Assembly (NCBI GenBank): GCA_037349315.1
Contig: JBAIAC010000026.1
Span: 29,541,501 to 29,605,500 of the forward strand
Direction of reading: 5' to 3'
DNA: 64,000 nt
DNA from: Chelydra serpentina
Lineage: Eukaryota; Chordata; Testudines; Chelydridae
Shown here in pieces: positions 11,546 through 21,117 of this stretch (within the stretch, counting starts at the first letter, position 1; each line of letters begins with the position of its first letter). Both the position numbers and the translations under genes were made by a program. The notes under the pieces are model-generated. The model saw only the letters and a program-made list of their open reading frames with translations. It was not told the origin of the DNA and made no database searches.

Positions 11546-12634
11546 GGTACGTGTCCAGCTGGCTTGGTCTAAGTCTTTAAAAAATAAGTTATAAAACAAA
11601 AATATACACAAGGTTATTAAGCTGACTTTAAAATGACATAGCTAAATAGTCTCTCATGTCTTTAATTAATATAAATCTGTCATTCAAAACCCTTTGACTT
11701 CTTGCTAGACACTTGTACAATTAAAATTCAATAAATTTATCATAAGATTTAAACTTTGATACAGAATATATTAACTAGTGTCCCCACATATGATCTTGTC
11801 AGTGTACAGTGGCATATAAAAATAGAAGCAGAGTGCTATTATCACACTCTTGCTATAGTCTTACATAGAACCAAATATTTTTGTTGGCAGGTAATAGAGA
11901 AGAAAAAATATCATGTGTTAGGGTTTCAAGAGCTTAACAGATGTCTCAGTGAACTACATTTTCAAATCCTTTTACATGAAAAAAGGAATAGAATTTGTAG
12001 AAGTTCTGAGACGATTGGGTTACGTTTCCTGTTGCAATGCAAAGCCAGCCATTGTAGTAGAGTTTTAACAGATGTGCTACTCCCTCTTTAATGGATGGGA
12101 ATAAAACACTGGTCTGTTGCAGAGTTATAAATTATAGCTAGAAAAGCAGAAGATGTCAATGTCTTAACCTCAGCTGGCCATAGCAGGGTAATTCTGCCCT
12201 TGAATAACCTGCAATACCGAGATTTATGGTTTCAAAATGTTTAAATTTCTAAGAGGTCGATAGATGTACAGCCTATGTTTTTTCTTGGAAAATATTAACA
12301 TTTTAGAATGGGGATTTCACTATTAAATTATGTGCTATGGAGAAATATAAAAAGTGCATTTTAGTTACAACCACATCTCAGATCTTCCGGACATCAGAAT
12401 TGTAGTTGAGGCATCAAATGTTTTGGTTTCATGTCTGATACTACCTCAAGGCTTTCATTCAAATACTAAGTGTTTAGTTTATTAGATAATTTGGGCAAAG
12501 AATTTAAAGTTTCTATTTGTGTTGCTTAGTTGGCGCTCTTGCCCCAAGATGAAAGGTCCTGGGTTCAAATGTCAGATTATGATTTGAACTTAATCCTAAA
12601 GCCAACACTGTAATGGCATTCTAGGGATGCACCC
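11546..12634. other. Intron stretch; weak tRNA-like segment at 12530-12575
   Basis: Mostly AT-rich and unassigned. Around 12530-12575 there is TAGTTGGCGCTC followed by GGTCCTGGGTTCAAATG, spaced like the A and B boxes of a tRNA-derived SINE. No cloverleaf can be drawn, so it is at best an old SINE head. Confidence 0.35.
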
Positions 12635-13108
12635 TTAGGGTATACCTACACTGCTGTAGGTTTGAACTCAGGCTCAAGTCTTCCCCTCCTTCTGTCTACA
12701 CACAAATCAGGTTCCAAGCCTGAATCAAGTTGGGACTCAGGGTTCAAGCCCTATTGCGTGTAGATGCCGCCCCACTGGACTCATACTATGAGAGTCTGCC
12801 AAAAAGTATCCCACAATCCCATGGGCTGACATTTTGTCCTGTGGACGGTTAAATTTTCCCACACTGCACCATGAACTAAGGCCTAGCGCAGCCAAATTTG
12901 GAAGGCCTCTGGGATATGAGTGTTCAGACTCGGGCCCACATAATGCAGTGTAGACTCTGGAGCCCCAGGTTGGGACCCAGAGTTCAACAATTGCTAACCT
13001 GGGGTTACAAATGAGTGTAGATGCTCAGGCCCCAGGTTAACAAACCCACAGTCTGCTAACTTGAGTTCCACTAACTCTGGGTTACATTGCAGTGTAGACG
13101 TACCCTTA
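12635..13108. mobile_element. hAT-like non-autonomous DNA transposon
   Basis: The left end TTAGGGTATACCTACACTGC is matched by the right end (reverse complement TAAGGGTACGTCTACACTGC), with 17 of 20 bases alike. The interior has repeated GGTTCAAGCC / GGGACCCAGAG type segments and no coding frame. The flanks carry loosely matching octamers (GGGATGCA and GTGATGCC). The sequence resembles chelonian hAT-type repeats that begin AGGGTACGTCTACAC. Confidence 0.75.
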
Positions 13109-14569
13109 GTGATGCCATGTTTTGTTCTGAGACAAGCCAGGATCCACTTCTACATGTTTTTTGATAGAAACCCCCAAAAGCTTTTAATGTTTCTATGGCT
13201 TCTTTTAAAGAATCTGGGATAATATTTATATTCTGGTCAACATTCCCTCTTAAAGTAAATAGATTTTATTGTTCAAAGATCTGTGCAATTGATGTTAATT
13301 TCATGATGGCTGCCATGAATTACTGAACAATTAGGCCCAAATTCTGCCCTCAAATATGGATATAAAATCTCAAGACAAGTCAGTGCATGAGGCGGGTGTT
13401 TGTCAGGCTAGTATTTGGCCATTAGTAGCTGTATAGCTCATGACTGAAAATCACGTCGAGGTGTCTTGTGTATGAAGAACAGTAGGTAATTCCTTTTGAA
13501 AAGAACACTACACTTAGAGTCTGACCTTAGCATTATTTCCTACCGAGTCCTTAGTTTGAGAACATGATGTTAGAAGGGAAATGGAGTAAAGCTGGACTGA
13601 GGATCTATGAGGGATTAGCACGGATGTAAAGCTACAGGGTGTGTGGTTCCTTTTGAAGAGAACATGTAGGAGTCTGTATTTTTTTTTTTTTTTTACATAA
13701 TTGCATTAAACGTAAACAGGAACTAAATGTTGAACTGCAGATTCCAGCTTACCAGCTGACAGGGTGGTGGTGGCTGTCTCTCCACTCACAGGATGACTTT
13801 TGTCCATTTGTAATCCTTACTAAATGCAAATGCATTTGTTTACCTGCCTGCATAATAGTAATAGCTACCCAGCACACAGGGTAGATGGAACCTGTAGAGC
13901 TCAAACTGTGGAGGGGGAGGAAAGAAGGCTAGTGCAGGGGAGTGTTATGATTTGAGAGTACTGGGATGAGGCAGGGATCCGAGGTGGATCATCTCTCAAG
14001 CATAGACACCATTTCACTCTCCATTTAAAATTTCTGCACACTACCGATAAACCAAAGTACAATTTAAGTTAAAGAAAATCTATGTGTATTTGACTTTTAT
14101 TTTTTTAAATATACAGTAGTGAAACTTACTGAAAATTTGGGGTTTAAAAATTAATGCATTTCCTGCTGACTTTAATGAGACAAACGTTTCTTGCTGGCCT
14201 GATTTTTATTTATTTATTTGATTATGTATACATACTACTTGTGTGTTAGAAACAGGACGGCATGATCTGTGCTGTAGTCTCAAACATCTACAGCGTGTGA
14301 AAAATTAAAACTTGAATTTGTAGTTTTAAAATATTTAATATGCATGCTGTTAAAGGTACATGTCTCAGAATTAAGTTGTTCTACTCTTTTCCATTAAAAT
14401 AAGATTAATATACAGTATATGGAAACAAATGCTCTCCCTGCCCTATCCCTCTGCCATAAGAATGGGTGGCCTTGATGGAAACAGAGCCAGTTCAGTTCCA
14501 CTGAACTGAGCAGGGACAGATTCCAGAAGCCTGCCTGTGTGCCACGCAACTCAGCTCTGCAGCGGAGTC
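13109..14569. other. Intron stretch with no recognised element
   Basis: Includes a T run at 13680-13694 and TTTATTTATTTATTT at about 14206-14220. There is no recognised transposon or gene. Confidence 0.5.
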
Positions 14570-14860
14570 TAAGGGTACGTCTATACTCACCCGTCGCATC
14601 GGAGGAGTCCAATCGATCTTCTGGGTTTGATTTATCGCGTCTTGTCTAGATGCGATAAATCGAACCAGGAAGTGCTCCCCCGTCGACGCTGGTAATCCTG
14701 CTCCACGAACGGTGCAGGCGGAGTCGACGGGGGAGCCTGCGCGCCGCGTGTGGACCACAGTTAAGTTCGAACTAAGAGACTTCGACTTCAGCTACGTTAT
14801 TAACGTAGCTGAAGTTGCGTATCTTAGTTCGACAGGGGGGTTTAGTGGAGTCCAGCCATA
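14570..14860 (+). mobile_element. Hairpin-rich non-autonomous DNA transposon, copy 1
   Basis: Starts AAGGGTACGTCTATACTCAC and ends TTTAGTGGAGTCCAGCCATA, a diverged inverted terminal pair. It is relatively rich in CpG. Two internal hairpins stand out: one at about 14620-14670 (TTGATTTATCGC against GCGATAAATCGAA) and a long one at about 14765-14832 with a perfect 14-base core stem (CTTCAGCTACGTTA). The same element lies in the opposite orientation at 26339-26637. There is no coding capacity. I associate it with an abundant chelonian family, probably hAT-related. Confidence 0.8.
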
Positions 14861-15189
14861 AAGGTGGGTGTTGAACAGTCCAGCAGATCCATCACTTCTG
14901 CCTACAGAGGAAAGCATGGCAACCATGAGAGCAACTAGAGCCCAGAAGTTTATCTCTTCTGTAAAGCAGCTCTGCTGCTGTTGGATGTCCTCAGGGAGAT
15001 GTTTCCTTTTACCCTCTTCCTCCCAAGATCCTGGGGAACTCTAATGTGCCCAGCCCCGCTTCTTGGGCTTTGAGTTGGGGGCAGCAGTTGGCCCATAATG
15101 ATTATACTCTAAGTAATTATGCTATCTCTTGAAACTGAGTAGCATATTTTTGGTTTTCTACCCTGGAAAAGCCTCCTTGTATGAAACAG
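14861..15189. other. Intron stretch with no recognised element
   Basis: Unassigned sequence between a transposon and the TA microsatellite. Confidence 0.5.
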
Positions 15190-15221
15190 CTATATATATA
15201 TATATATATATGTATATGTAT
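15190..15221. repeat. TA microsatellite
   Basis: An uninterrupted TA run (15191-15210) passes into TGTATATGTAT. It sits directly against the outer end of the large inverted repeat. Confidence 0.95.
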
Positions 15222-15752
15222 AGCAACAAAAGAAAATAATAAATCAATATTCCCTTGTGCTGATTAACAACTCTGAGGACAATCATCTACAAATCGCAGA
15301 TTAAGAGGAGGCAACAAAAGAGCAGGCGGGCTGTTGGGCTGAATGTGAAGTTGCAACATGGGTATTTGTGGGAAATTTAAACCTTATTATGAAAAGTTAC
15401 TGAAGTGCATGCAGACATTCCACAAATAAATCAATCAATCTCTATATCTATATCTATCCATTATTTTATATATAGCTGTATATATATAGCTGATAATAAT
15501 GGATAGATATAGATACAGCTATAGAGATTTATTTATTTACTTATTTATTTATGGAATGTCTGCATGCACTTCAGTAACTTTTCATAATAAGGTTTAAATT
15601 TCCCACAAATACCCATGTTGCAACTTCACATTCAGCCCAACGGCCCTCCTGCTCTTTTGTTGCCTCCTCTTCATCTGCGATTTGTAGATGATTGTCCTCA
15701 GAGTTGTTAATCAGCACAAGGGAATATTGATTTATTATTTTCTTTTGTTGCT
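15222..15752. repeat. Large near-perfect inverted repeat (531 bases)
   Basis: The left arm, 15222 to about 15466, is the reverse complement of the right arm, about 15495 to 15752. The left arm starts AGCAACAAAAGAAAATAATA and the right arm ends TATTATTTTCTTTTGTTGCT. Over the outer ~205 bases I count only about four differences between arms (for example GATTAAGAGG against GATGAAGAGG). The arms then diverge by small insertions in TATC/TTTA simple repeat. The centre, near 15470-15495, is TATATATAGC-type sequence. The arms do not resemble any transposon I know and have no coding frame. Confidence 0.95.
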
Positions 15753-16449
15753 TCAGGTTTTTAAATCAGCCAGAAACAAAGCTCCTGATTGAGCAGCAGC
15801 CTCCTCCCCTCCCCCAAAGAAAAAGCTTTGTGGGTTTAAGGTGTATTACAAATGAAATAATGAGCATTTAACAAAGATTTTCAAAGTAATCCTTTTTATT
15901 TTCACCTTCTCATATGATTTATCTGTAACTTCTTTTTTGCCTGAAATTCCCAGATTCCATGTCTTTTCTCTGTTTGCTCAATTATTTACTTGCTTTTCAA
16001 TCCTAATATTTGTCTTTTAGACTCTACACCCTTCAAGATTTAATCTGTCTTTCTTTTGTTCTTCATTCTTTCTCTTTTGCTCATCTCTATCCCCATATCT
16101 CGGCTGTGGCTACATTGTCATGGCCTTGTCAGATCTCTTAAGTAGCATTGGTCTGATCAGTGTGTGGAGGGGAGATCTCCAAGGAAGGAAAGAATCTGGG
16201 GAGCAGAGTTTTATTTAGGTGCTCAGGTACCATATTGATGGGCATAACAACCTGAATAAAACAGAATTTATTATTCACCCATTTTGCTTTGTTTATACTC
16301 CTTTTTGGTCTTTGGATGTCACCACCGTGCGTTACTTACAAAGAGTTTGCCATGCCCTTGCTACATTGTTGCTGGAATGTTTCTTTTACTAAAACATTAA
16401 AATTTTGTATTGTTTGCTATGAAAGTCGATATTCCACTGTGAAAATTAG
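15753..16449. other. Intron stretch with no recognised element
   Basis: AT-rich, unassigned sequence between the inverted repeat and the hAT remnants. Confidence 0.5.
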
Positions 16450-17221
16450 GAAATCAGCAATCTTTTTATCATGAAAGTTGAACTTAACAAATATAGAATT
16501 ATGTACAATAAAACCTGCATTCAAAAATAAAACAATGTAAAACTTTAGAGCCTAAAAGTCCACTCAGTCCTACTTCAGCCAATTGTTTAGATAAACAAGT
16601 TTGGTTATAATTTGCAGGAGATAATGCTGCCCATTTCTTTTTTACAATGTCACATGAAAGTGAGAACAGGCGTTCTCATGGCACTGTTGTAGCTGGGGTC
16701 ACAAGATATTTACGTGCCAGATGCGCTAATGATTCATATGTCCCTTCATGCGTCAACCGCCATTCCGTAGGATATGCATCCATGCTGCTGATGGGTTCTG
16801 CTCGATAACAATCAAAAGCAGAGCGGACCGATGTATGTTCATTTTCATCATCTGAATCAGATGCCACCAGCAGAAGGTTGATTTTCTTTTTTGGTGGGTC
16901 GGGTTCTGTAGTTTCCATATCGGAGTGTTGCTCTTTTAAGATTTCTGCAAGCATGCTCTACACCTTGTCCCGCTCAGATTTTGGATGGCACTTCAGATTC
17001 TTAAACCTTGGGTTGAGTGCTGTAGTTATTTTTAGAAATCTCACACTGGTACCTTCTTTGTATTTTGTCAAATCTGCAGTGAAAGTGTTCTTGAAACGAA
17101 CGTGTGCTGGGTCATCATCCAAGACTGCTATAACATGAAATATATGGCAGAATGCGGGTAAAACAGAACAGGAGGCATACAATTCTCCCACAAGGAGTTC
17201 AGTGACAAATCTAATTAACAC
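16450..17221 (-). pseudogene. hAT transposase remnant, minus-strand copy (C-terminal half)
   Basis: The minus strand encodes the C-terminal part of a hAT-family transposase. It reads VLDDDPAHVRFKNTF ... TALNPRFKNLKCHPKSERDKV, then an in-frame TAG (complement of 16958-16960, where relatives have Trp). It continues LAEILKEQHSD ... PPKKKINLLLVASDSDDENE and the dimerisation region HEGTYESLAHLARKYL. A TGA (complement of 16676-16678) replaces the Cys expected in VPCERLF. After it come the frame for LFSLS and a 3' untranslated part reaching about 16450, where the copy stops without its terminal inverted repeat. It is dead and truncated at both ends. It lies head-to-head with a second copy on the + strand. 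Confidence 0.85.
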
Positions 17222-17224
17222 ACA

Positions 17225-17848
17225 ATTTTTTTAACAAGCATTGTCAGCATGGAAGCATGACCTCTGGAATGGTGGCCGAAGCATGAAGGGGCATACGAAT
17301 GTTTAGCATATCTGGCACGTAAATACCTTGCAACGCTGGCTACAAAAGTGCCATGAGAACACATTCTCACTTTCAGGTGACATTGTAAATTAGAAGCAGG
17401 CAGCAGCATTTATCTCCCATAAATGTAAACAAACTTGTTTGTCTTAGCGATTGATTGAACAAGAAGTAGGACTGAGTGGACTTGTAGCCGCTAAAGTTTT
17501 ACATTGTTTTGTTTTTGAGTGCAGTTATAAGAGATTGCACTACATTACTTGTATGAGGTGAATTGAAAAATACTATTTCTTTTATTTATCATCTTTACAG
17601 TTCAAATATTTGTAACAAAAATAATATAAAGTGAGCACTGTACACTTTGTATTCTGTGCTGTAATAGAAATCAATATATTTGAAAATATAGAAAAATGTC
17701 CAAAATATTTAATTTCAATTGTTATTAGATTGTTTAACAGTGCAATTAATCATGATTAATTTTTTTAAATCATGATTAATTTTTTTAAATCATGATTAAT
17801 TTTTTTGAGTTAATCACATGAATTAACTGTGATTAATCTACAGCCCTA
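17225..17848 (+). pseudogene. hAT transposase remnant, plus-strand copy with 3' end
   Basis: Second copy of the same element, opposite in orientation, starting inside the C-terminal coding part. About 17260-17350 encodes EWWPKHEGAYECLAYLARKY, then VP followed by TGA at the Cys position, as in the other copy. SLSGD and a short tail follow. The 3' region runs through TTTTACATTGTTTTGTTTTTGA to the end at about 17848 (ATCTACAGCCCTA; reverse complement TAGGGCTGTAGAT, a hAT-type terminal repeat). Near the end three 20-base units (CATGATTAATTTTTTTAAAT) stand in tandem at 17751-17806. Confidence 0.85.
17751..17806 (+). repeat. Tandem 20-base repeat, three units
   Basis: CATGATTAATTTTTTTAAAT is repeated at 17751, 17771 and 17791 (last unit partial). 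It lies within the subterminal region of the + strand hAT remnant and may be an expansion of transposase-binding motifs or simple slippage. Confidence 0.9.
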
Positions 17849-19997
17849 ATTAGGATATGCTCATCTGCCCATTAGGATGTGCAATTGCCACTCTATTCTC
17901 TAGTCCATGGTGAAAATCCTCCTATATCGTACATCTTTGCAGAAGAAGATAAAACCAGAAAGAATGTAAGACATGGGAAGTGTTGCGTTAGTCAAAGATG
18001 TATCCACTCCAGCAAATAGCAGGTGCTGTGCGTATACCCACAGGACACTGTTCTATGGGAATCTGATACATAGACCAAAAATGTGCTAAACACAGAAGGT
18101 TACAGGATTGTAATGGTCAATAAAGCAAAGGGAAGGGATGGTCACTCTTTTGATGAAAGGTCACTTCTTAAAACCAAATAAAGCCAGGTGATTCCAACAG
18201 TTCCAAGGTTGTCTTGGTGCTCAGCCCTCCAGATACAGCAACTCTTTCAGACCAGAAATCCGTTAATACTCTACACACATAAAGAGACTTAGTCACTCCC
18301 AGGTCAAGCCTGAACAAAGGGGTACTGCTGAGTTTTACTGAAAAATTTGTATATGAAATATTCCCTTGTCTCCCAACCAACCAGATTGGGAGAGTCAGAC
18401 CATCTCACCCACATTTTAAACTATCGCTGTTTTGGGGCCTCCTACAAAGATTACTTGCTATCCCGTCCACTGAAATAAAATTTCTCATATTAAGTTAAGT
18501 AGTCACATCACTCCCTCCCTTAAAAAATAGTAGAATTGATATTCTCACTGCACACAACAATAACACATTCTTTAGTGCAACAGCCAAATACCAGATTATT
18601 ACTGAAACATCACTTATCAAAATGACACAATCCCATACATTAAAGCTTCCTTTAGCAATAGTTAGGGGCAGGGCTGCCCAGTCTTGTGTGGCATTTCTTT
18701 GTATCTGCTCCATGGTTCAAGGACAGAGCCTGTCTGGTCAGACACTTTGTTATTAAGCAAGTTTTGCCTAATCACATGGCTCTAATACTTCACACTCTTC
18801 CCCTGAAGAGCAATGGCACCTCAGGTACCCTTAAAGGGCAGAGAAGTGGGCAGACAAATGTATTACGTAAACACAGGGATTGCCATCTATTTCTTTACAA
18901 TATTGTCTTTGCAAGTAGATAATGTTACACTAGTATTCTCGATATTCTTTACACTTACTATAGAGAATACCTGAGGGAAACTGGGTGAAATTTTGTCCTC
19001 ACTAAAGTCCAGGGGAGTTTTGCCCACCCATTTTCCTCTCTCCACCATTCTGACTGGTAGAAAATATGTTCTGCTCTATTAAAATTAGTTCTATTATTTT
19101 ATCACAGTGTACCACTGCTAAGGCTGTAATTAGAAACAACTTAGCTCAGTTTTTGCTTACATGAAAAGAGAAATCATAAAATATTTCTTCTGTGTGGCTT
19201 ACGTTAAATCAGGATTCATCAACAAGGGTTTCTCAGCAGGCTGTGAGACACTTAGCTGGAGCATGTGAAATGCCTGAAAAAAGGTGGGAATGCAAGGGAA
19301 AACATGCACTGCAAACCTTTTGATTTATTTATGGCATCTGTGAGTTGTACAAACCAGTGAAATAAATTAAATATCCATTCTTCGTTCTTTCAGTGCTTTC
19401 TAGGCAAATAAGTAGTATATTTTGTTTATCACTAGTTTGTCATGAAAATTCAGCAATGAGGTCATCCTGTATAAATAGACAGGCAACCCTGAATGCTCAG
19501 AAGCCCTTTTTGGAGATTATTATGAAGGTTATTTTTTTTTCTTTCTTCAGTTATTTTTGGATGAATTCATTTGGTGCTTATGAAACTGAGTGGCTGTTAG
19601 CACAGGAAAGAGGCAGCCAACACCTAAACCAGTGCTGGGATGCTTCCGGGTACCTTCCAAAAGTACCTCAATTTTTAAACTATGAGCATCCCAACCATCC
19701 CCACTTCTCTTGATTGAGCCTTCCTCAGAGACTGCCAATCACGCTAGCTTGTGTTACTTTTGTGATATGGACAAATATCCAAAAAGCACTGATTTGATCA
19801 CAGAAATAAGTCTGTACGTGTTCCTGAAACAGGATTTCAAGGAGGTCTCTTCTGAATATTTAAAACTGCATCTTTTCATTACATCCACTGGGTAGATGTC
19901 TGGTAAATGCTCAAATAGAGATGATCTTGGCTGCAGTGTACGCCAGTCATTATTAATTCTAAGTATTAGTTTGGGTCCTCTATGCAATACTTTCACA
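17849..19997. other. Intron stretch; 18100-18900 possibly an old unclassified repeat
   Basis: The part 18100-18900 has a patchwork composition (CCCTGAAGAGCAATGGCACC, CTTAAAGGGCAG) that looks transposon-derived, but I cannot name a family or find ends. The rest is unassigned AT-rich intron. Confidence 0.4.
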
Positions 19998-20070
19998 CAG
20001 TCAGCATCAGCAGCCCACTGTGCTAGACTCTGTACAAAGTAAAAGATGGTCTCTACTAATCCCTTTTATA
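19998..20070 (+). repeat. Dispersed repeat B fragment
   Basis: Contains GCCCACTGTGCTAGACTCTG and TACAAAGTAAAAGATGGTCTC, matching the start of the family seen at 58878-59222. Short and diverged. Confidence 0.45.
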
Positions 20071-20124
20071 ATTTAAATAGCATTAAACCATGTCTATATT
20101 ACTGACATCTCCATTACAAGTTTC

Positions 20125-20345
20125 TGAGTGCCTTTGCCTCACCATCTTTAATGTACTTGTTTTCACAACACCCTCATGAGATAGGGAAGTATTGTTATCC
20201 CTGTGTTACAAATGGGGAGCTAAGTCACAAGGAAATGAAGGGGACTTGCCCAAGGTCATGCAGGAAGTCTGTGGTAGAGCAGGGAATTGACCCCAGGGCT
20301 CTCAAGTTCCAGGCTAACATTTTAAGTATCTGATCATTATTCTTC
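20125..20345 (-). repeat. MIR SINE
   Basis: The + strand shows the reverse complement of the MIR core: TACAAATGGGGAGCTAAG, then GGACTTGCCCAAGGTCATG, then GGTAGAGCAGGGAATTGACC. MIR is an ancient amniote tRNA-derived SINE, so strong divergence is expected. Confidence 0.8.
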
Positions 20346-20986
20346 TCAGTAACAAGACAACCATAGAGATAATATTTTCATAGAACAGATATCTGCAATC
20401 AGAATAATAGTCAATACGTTGCAGTACTGTATTATAATGTGGTATTTATAATGATCTGTTCCTCACATTCTGAAAAGATTATCAAAACTACTCACAAGAA
20501 TCAGACTTGAATTTTAGCCAATAATGAGTTGCTCAGCACCTTTTCTTAAAAGTTAAGTTTCAGAACTATTTTATATGTTAATTACATGTTTAGCCTTTCA
20601 GAGGGAGTCACAACTATTATAGCATACATGTAGTTGATATTTTAAAAACAGCCAAAAAGTAAAATACACGAGAGAATTCAGTTTAACCAGGCACTATTAC
20701 CTACTGAAATTACTATGCTAAGAGTGACATGAAATATGAAAAACAAATCTTAGGTTAAGATGTAAAATGGCATATTTGGTTTCCAGTTACAATTGTCTGA
20801 CATGCCAAATTGTAGAAGACATGATAACATCTTAATAATGGTGGATTGCACACAAATAACCGAAAGAAGATTACAAAGAACCTGAATTAAATAGCATTGT
20901 AATAAATTATTGTCCTTCCATAGTGTGCATTGACTTCCTCTGGTTTTTAAAACTAAAGTTTAATTGATCTAGTTTAGAGTCCAAGA

Positions 20987-21109
20987 TAGGGTGACCAGGT
21001 AGCAAGTGTAAAAAATTGGGATGGGGGTGGGGGATAATAGGCGCCTATATAAGAAAAAGCCCCCAACATCGGGACTGCTCCTATACAATTGGGATATCTG
21101 GTCACCCTA
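20987..21109. mobile_element. Short hAT-like element with intact 8-base target duplication
   Basis: 123-base element with inverted ends TAGGGTGACCAGGTAGC and (reverse complement of the right end) TAGGGTGACCAGATATC. It is flanked by identical octamers GTCCAAGA at 20979-20986 and 21110-21117. An eight-base duplication is typical of the hAT superfamily. The interior is G-rich (GGGATGGGGGTGGGGG), without coding capacity. Relatives are common in turtle DNA. Confidence 0.9.
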
Positions 21110-21117
21110 GTCCAAGA

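Noticed and set aside
12530..12575. Possible tRNA gene
   Set aside because: A- and B-box-like words are present but there is no acceptor stem and no cloverleaf; at most a SINE head.
15222..15752. Reading the large inverted repeat as a microRNA precursor or MITE
   Set aside because: Arms of about 250 bases are far longer than a microRNA hairpin, and no terminal repeat plus target duplication could be found at its edges.
17215..17409. 64-codon minus-strand open frame
   Set aside because: It is the antisense shadow of the plus-strand hAT remnant, whose coding sense (EWWPKHEGAYECLAYLARKY) is clear.
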